Origin: Hetaerina americana
Lineage: Eukaryota > Arthropoda > Insecta > Odonata > Calopterygidae
Assembly (NCBI GenBank): GCA_022747635.1
Contig: JAKTNV010000002.1
Coordinates: 109,147,869-109,211,868, forward strand
Reading direction: 5' to 3'
DNA: 64,000 bases
Shown here: piece by piece, positions 61,838-64,000 of the stretch
How positions within the stretch are numbered: position 1 is the stretch's first letter
Layout: every line of letters begins with the position of its first letter
Notes under the pieces: model-generated
Databases searched by the model: none
Told to the model about the DNA's origin: nothing
The model's input: only the letters and a program-made list of their open reading frames with translations
Made by a program: the position numbers and the translations under genes

Positions 61838-64000
61838 TCAAAGTTAGACAGCCATTAACAATCGCGCAAGTAAATATTCAGTGCCTTAGGAACAAAGTAA
61901 ACCTGCTTAAAGTGGCTATGAACGAGTGTGAACCAGACTTTTTGTGTATTACAGAGCATTGGTTAAAATACGAAGAACTTAAGGTTATTTCACTCTCAAA
62001 TTACTCCCTAGTGTCGTCTTTCTGCCGGGCCACGTATAAAAATGGAGGTGTGGCCATTTTCGTGCATAGCAGAATAAAGGGGACTATTAACTCAGTTCAC
62101 GTGCCTGTGAAGGAAGAAAAAACCTTTGAATGTGCAGTGTGTTTCCATGAAACTCCAGTGGGATTGCTTGTGCTCATCTCCATCTATAGATCACCAACTG
62201 GTGATTTTCATTCATTCATTAAAAAACTGGACCAACTCATTTGCTCCTTATATGCAAGCAACAGGATACTCGTGCTGAACGGCGATCTCAACTGTAATCT
62301 CTTAGTTGACTCCCCTCACAGATCAGAATTGTTGAATCTGTTCAAAACTTATGGCATGGAATGTTTTAACAATAATCCTACCAGAGTCACTCCCACATCT
62401 GCCACCCTAATTGATTACGCTGTGACCAACTTTAACCATGAAAAAGTAGTCACAACTGTTTGCGACCTAGGTATAACAGACCATTGCATGGTGAAAATAA
62501 GTATCGATACTAACCAACCAATGGATAGTCCCAATGATAAAACTTACCCAAGGCGGCCTCTCACTCATGGAAATATGCAGCATTTTCTGCTCCTTCTTCA
62601 GTCCCAAAACTGGGACAATGTCTATGACCTTAAGTCAGTAGACGAAGGTTTCAATTACTTTTATTCAATTTTCAAACACAATTTTGAAATGTGTTTCCCA
62701 GTAACACATCATAAAATATTTCATAGAACTAAATGTAAGCCATGGCTAACTGATGAGATCCGTTATTACTCAACTATCCTTAAAAAACTTGCTATCTCCA
62801 GTAAAAGTTCAAACAATCATGAACAAAGGTTACTCTATAAGGAATTTCAAAAGTATTACCGTAAACTGATTTCTACCACGAAAAGAACCTATAATGATAA
62901 TAAGTTACTTAATTCCAATAACAAGTCCAAAACTGCATGGGAAATAATTAATGACTGTAGAGGTAAGAAAAATCCACAACTCACTCTCCCAAAACTTTGT
63001 AACCCTGAAAATAACACTGCCATTAGCTATTCATCTCTAGCTAATAAATTTAACAAATACTACGTATCAGCTCCTTGCCTAACTACTTCTCCAGCCAATG
63101 TGCTTTTAGCAAATGCACCATCGTCAATGTTTGCCAAGCCCTGTTCTGAAACCAATCTAAAAACTATTGTCTCCTCACTCAGAAACAAATCCAGTACTGG
63201 CCCAGATGAAATTCCTGGTAAAGTTGTTCATCATTGTTTTGAAGCCATAAAAGCACCCCTTTTATTTTTAATTAATGAATCTTTGATACAAGGGATTTTC
63301 CCATCCCAATTAAAAGAATCAAAAGTAGTGCCCATTTATAAAAACCATGGCTGTGTAAATGATTTGAATAACTACAGACCAATAGCCGTCCAAAATACAT
63401 TTGCTAAAATATTCGAAAAAGCCATGTATATGCAAATAGCATCTTATCTCGAAAAAAACTTCCTACTTTCTAATTCTCAGCATGGATTTAGATCGGAAAG
63501 GTCTACCACAACTGCCATATGTCAGGCAATCGACAGCATACTTAATTCATTAGATGCTAAACGCAAAACTCTTGGAATGTTTTTTGACTTGTCAAAGGCT
63601 TTTGATAATGTAAACCACAATAGACTACTAATTAAACTCAATAGAATAGGAATTAGAGGAAGTCCTTTAAACTGGTTGAAGTCCTTTATTCATAATCGCA
63701 CTCAAAAAGTAGTGTTATCAGTTGATGGGTCAAAATATTCATCCGAAGCATACCAAGTTAACAAAGGTGTTCCACAAGGCTCAACCCTTGGGCCACTCCT
63801 CTTTCTGATTTACATCAATGACCTACCTAACTGCTTACCAAATAATGATGGAATAATACCAGTGTTGTACGCTGACGACACTAATATAATAATATCAACA
63901 CAAACATATCCCAGCCTTGTGGAAAAAGCTAAGTCTGTCACACTTGCTATAAACAAGTGGTGTACAGACAACCTTCTAGACTTAAATGTAAATAAAAGTA
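61795..64000 (+). mobile_element. LINE ORF2: APE endonuclease and reverse transcriptase, runs off the window
   Basis: The frame is open from 61795 to the end with no stop, about 735 codons. The N-terminal part is an apurinic-type endonuclease with QVNIQCLRN, CITEHW, GDLNCN, IDYAVTN and ITDHCM in order. The reverse transcriptase follows, with STGPDEIPGK, NNYRPIAV, HGFRSERST, FFDLSKAFDNVNH, GVPQGSTLGP and the catalytic YADD at about 63871. No break is visible, so this copy could be young. It lies antisense to the TPD52-like gene, 1.2 kb upstream of its exon at 59615, probably within one of its introns. Clade is CR1/Jockey-like by domain layout; the 3' end is outside the window. Confidence 0.92.

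Overview
The window looks like the genome of an arthropod, most likely an insect; I cannot name a species. It is AT-rich, has small two-exon genes with canonical GT-AG introns, a TPD52-family housekeeping gene, and a heavy load of Tc1/mariner, hAT, RTE-type and CR1/Jockey-type elements, tRNA-derived SINEs and long (TA)n arrays. Almost none of the long six-frame ORFs is a gene; the real genes are split into exons too short to stand out. The main content, at about 7.5-45.2 kb, is a cluster of seven paralogous genes for small secreted cysteine-rich peptides: five on the + strand (7507-11256, 14158-18117, 21394-22948, 24406-25713, 29433-33770), then two on the - strand (41439-38302, 45196-43359). 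Every member has one exon ending in a signal peptide or pro-region, a single phase-1 intron (about 1.1-4.1 kb), and a second exon encoding one six-cysteine domain, C-x4-C-x5-C-x5/6-C-x4/6-C-x5-C, with Pro before Cys5. The precursors are 60-75 residues except one (about 154) with a Thr/Pro/Glu-rich segment before a Lys-Arg site formed exactly at the splice junction. One member has Cys5 replaced by Ser. Net charge varies strongly between members. I do not recognise a named family; a defence, inhibitor or venom/saliva-like role is only a guess. The right end, 55.3-64 kb, holds the two 3'-terminal coding exons of a TPD52-like gene on the - strand (59615-59453, 57143-56970), with a decayed mariner in its last intron and a nearly complete PHD-finger LINE (60843 to the window end) on the opposite strand upstream. 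A tRNA-Thr(CGU) gene with a pol III terminator lies at 48417-48488 (-). The rest is mobile DNA. There are three SINE families: SINE-1, which repeatedly occurs as head-to-head inverted dimers, one flanked by a 13-bp target-site duplication; SINE-2, with a (TAC)n tail; and SINE-3, often next to (TA)n. There are at least four mariner copies, a hAT (ZBED5-like) relic, several RTE-type 3' fragments and CR1/Jockey-type 3' ends. The first 4.4 kb is AT-rich with no gene I can support.
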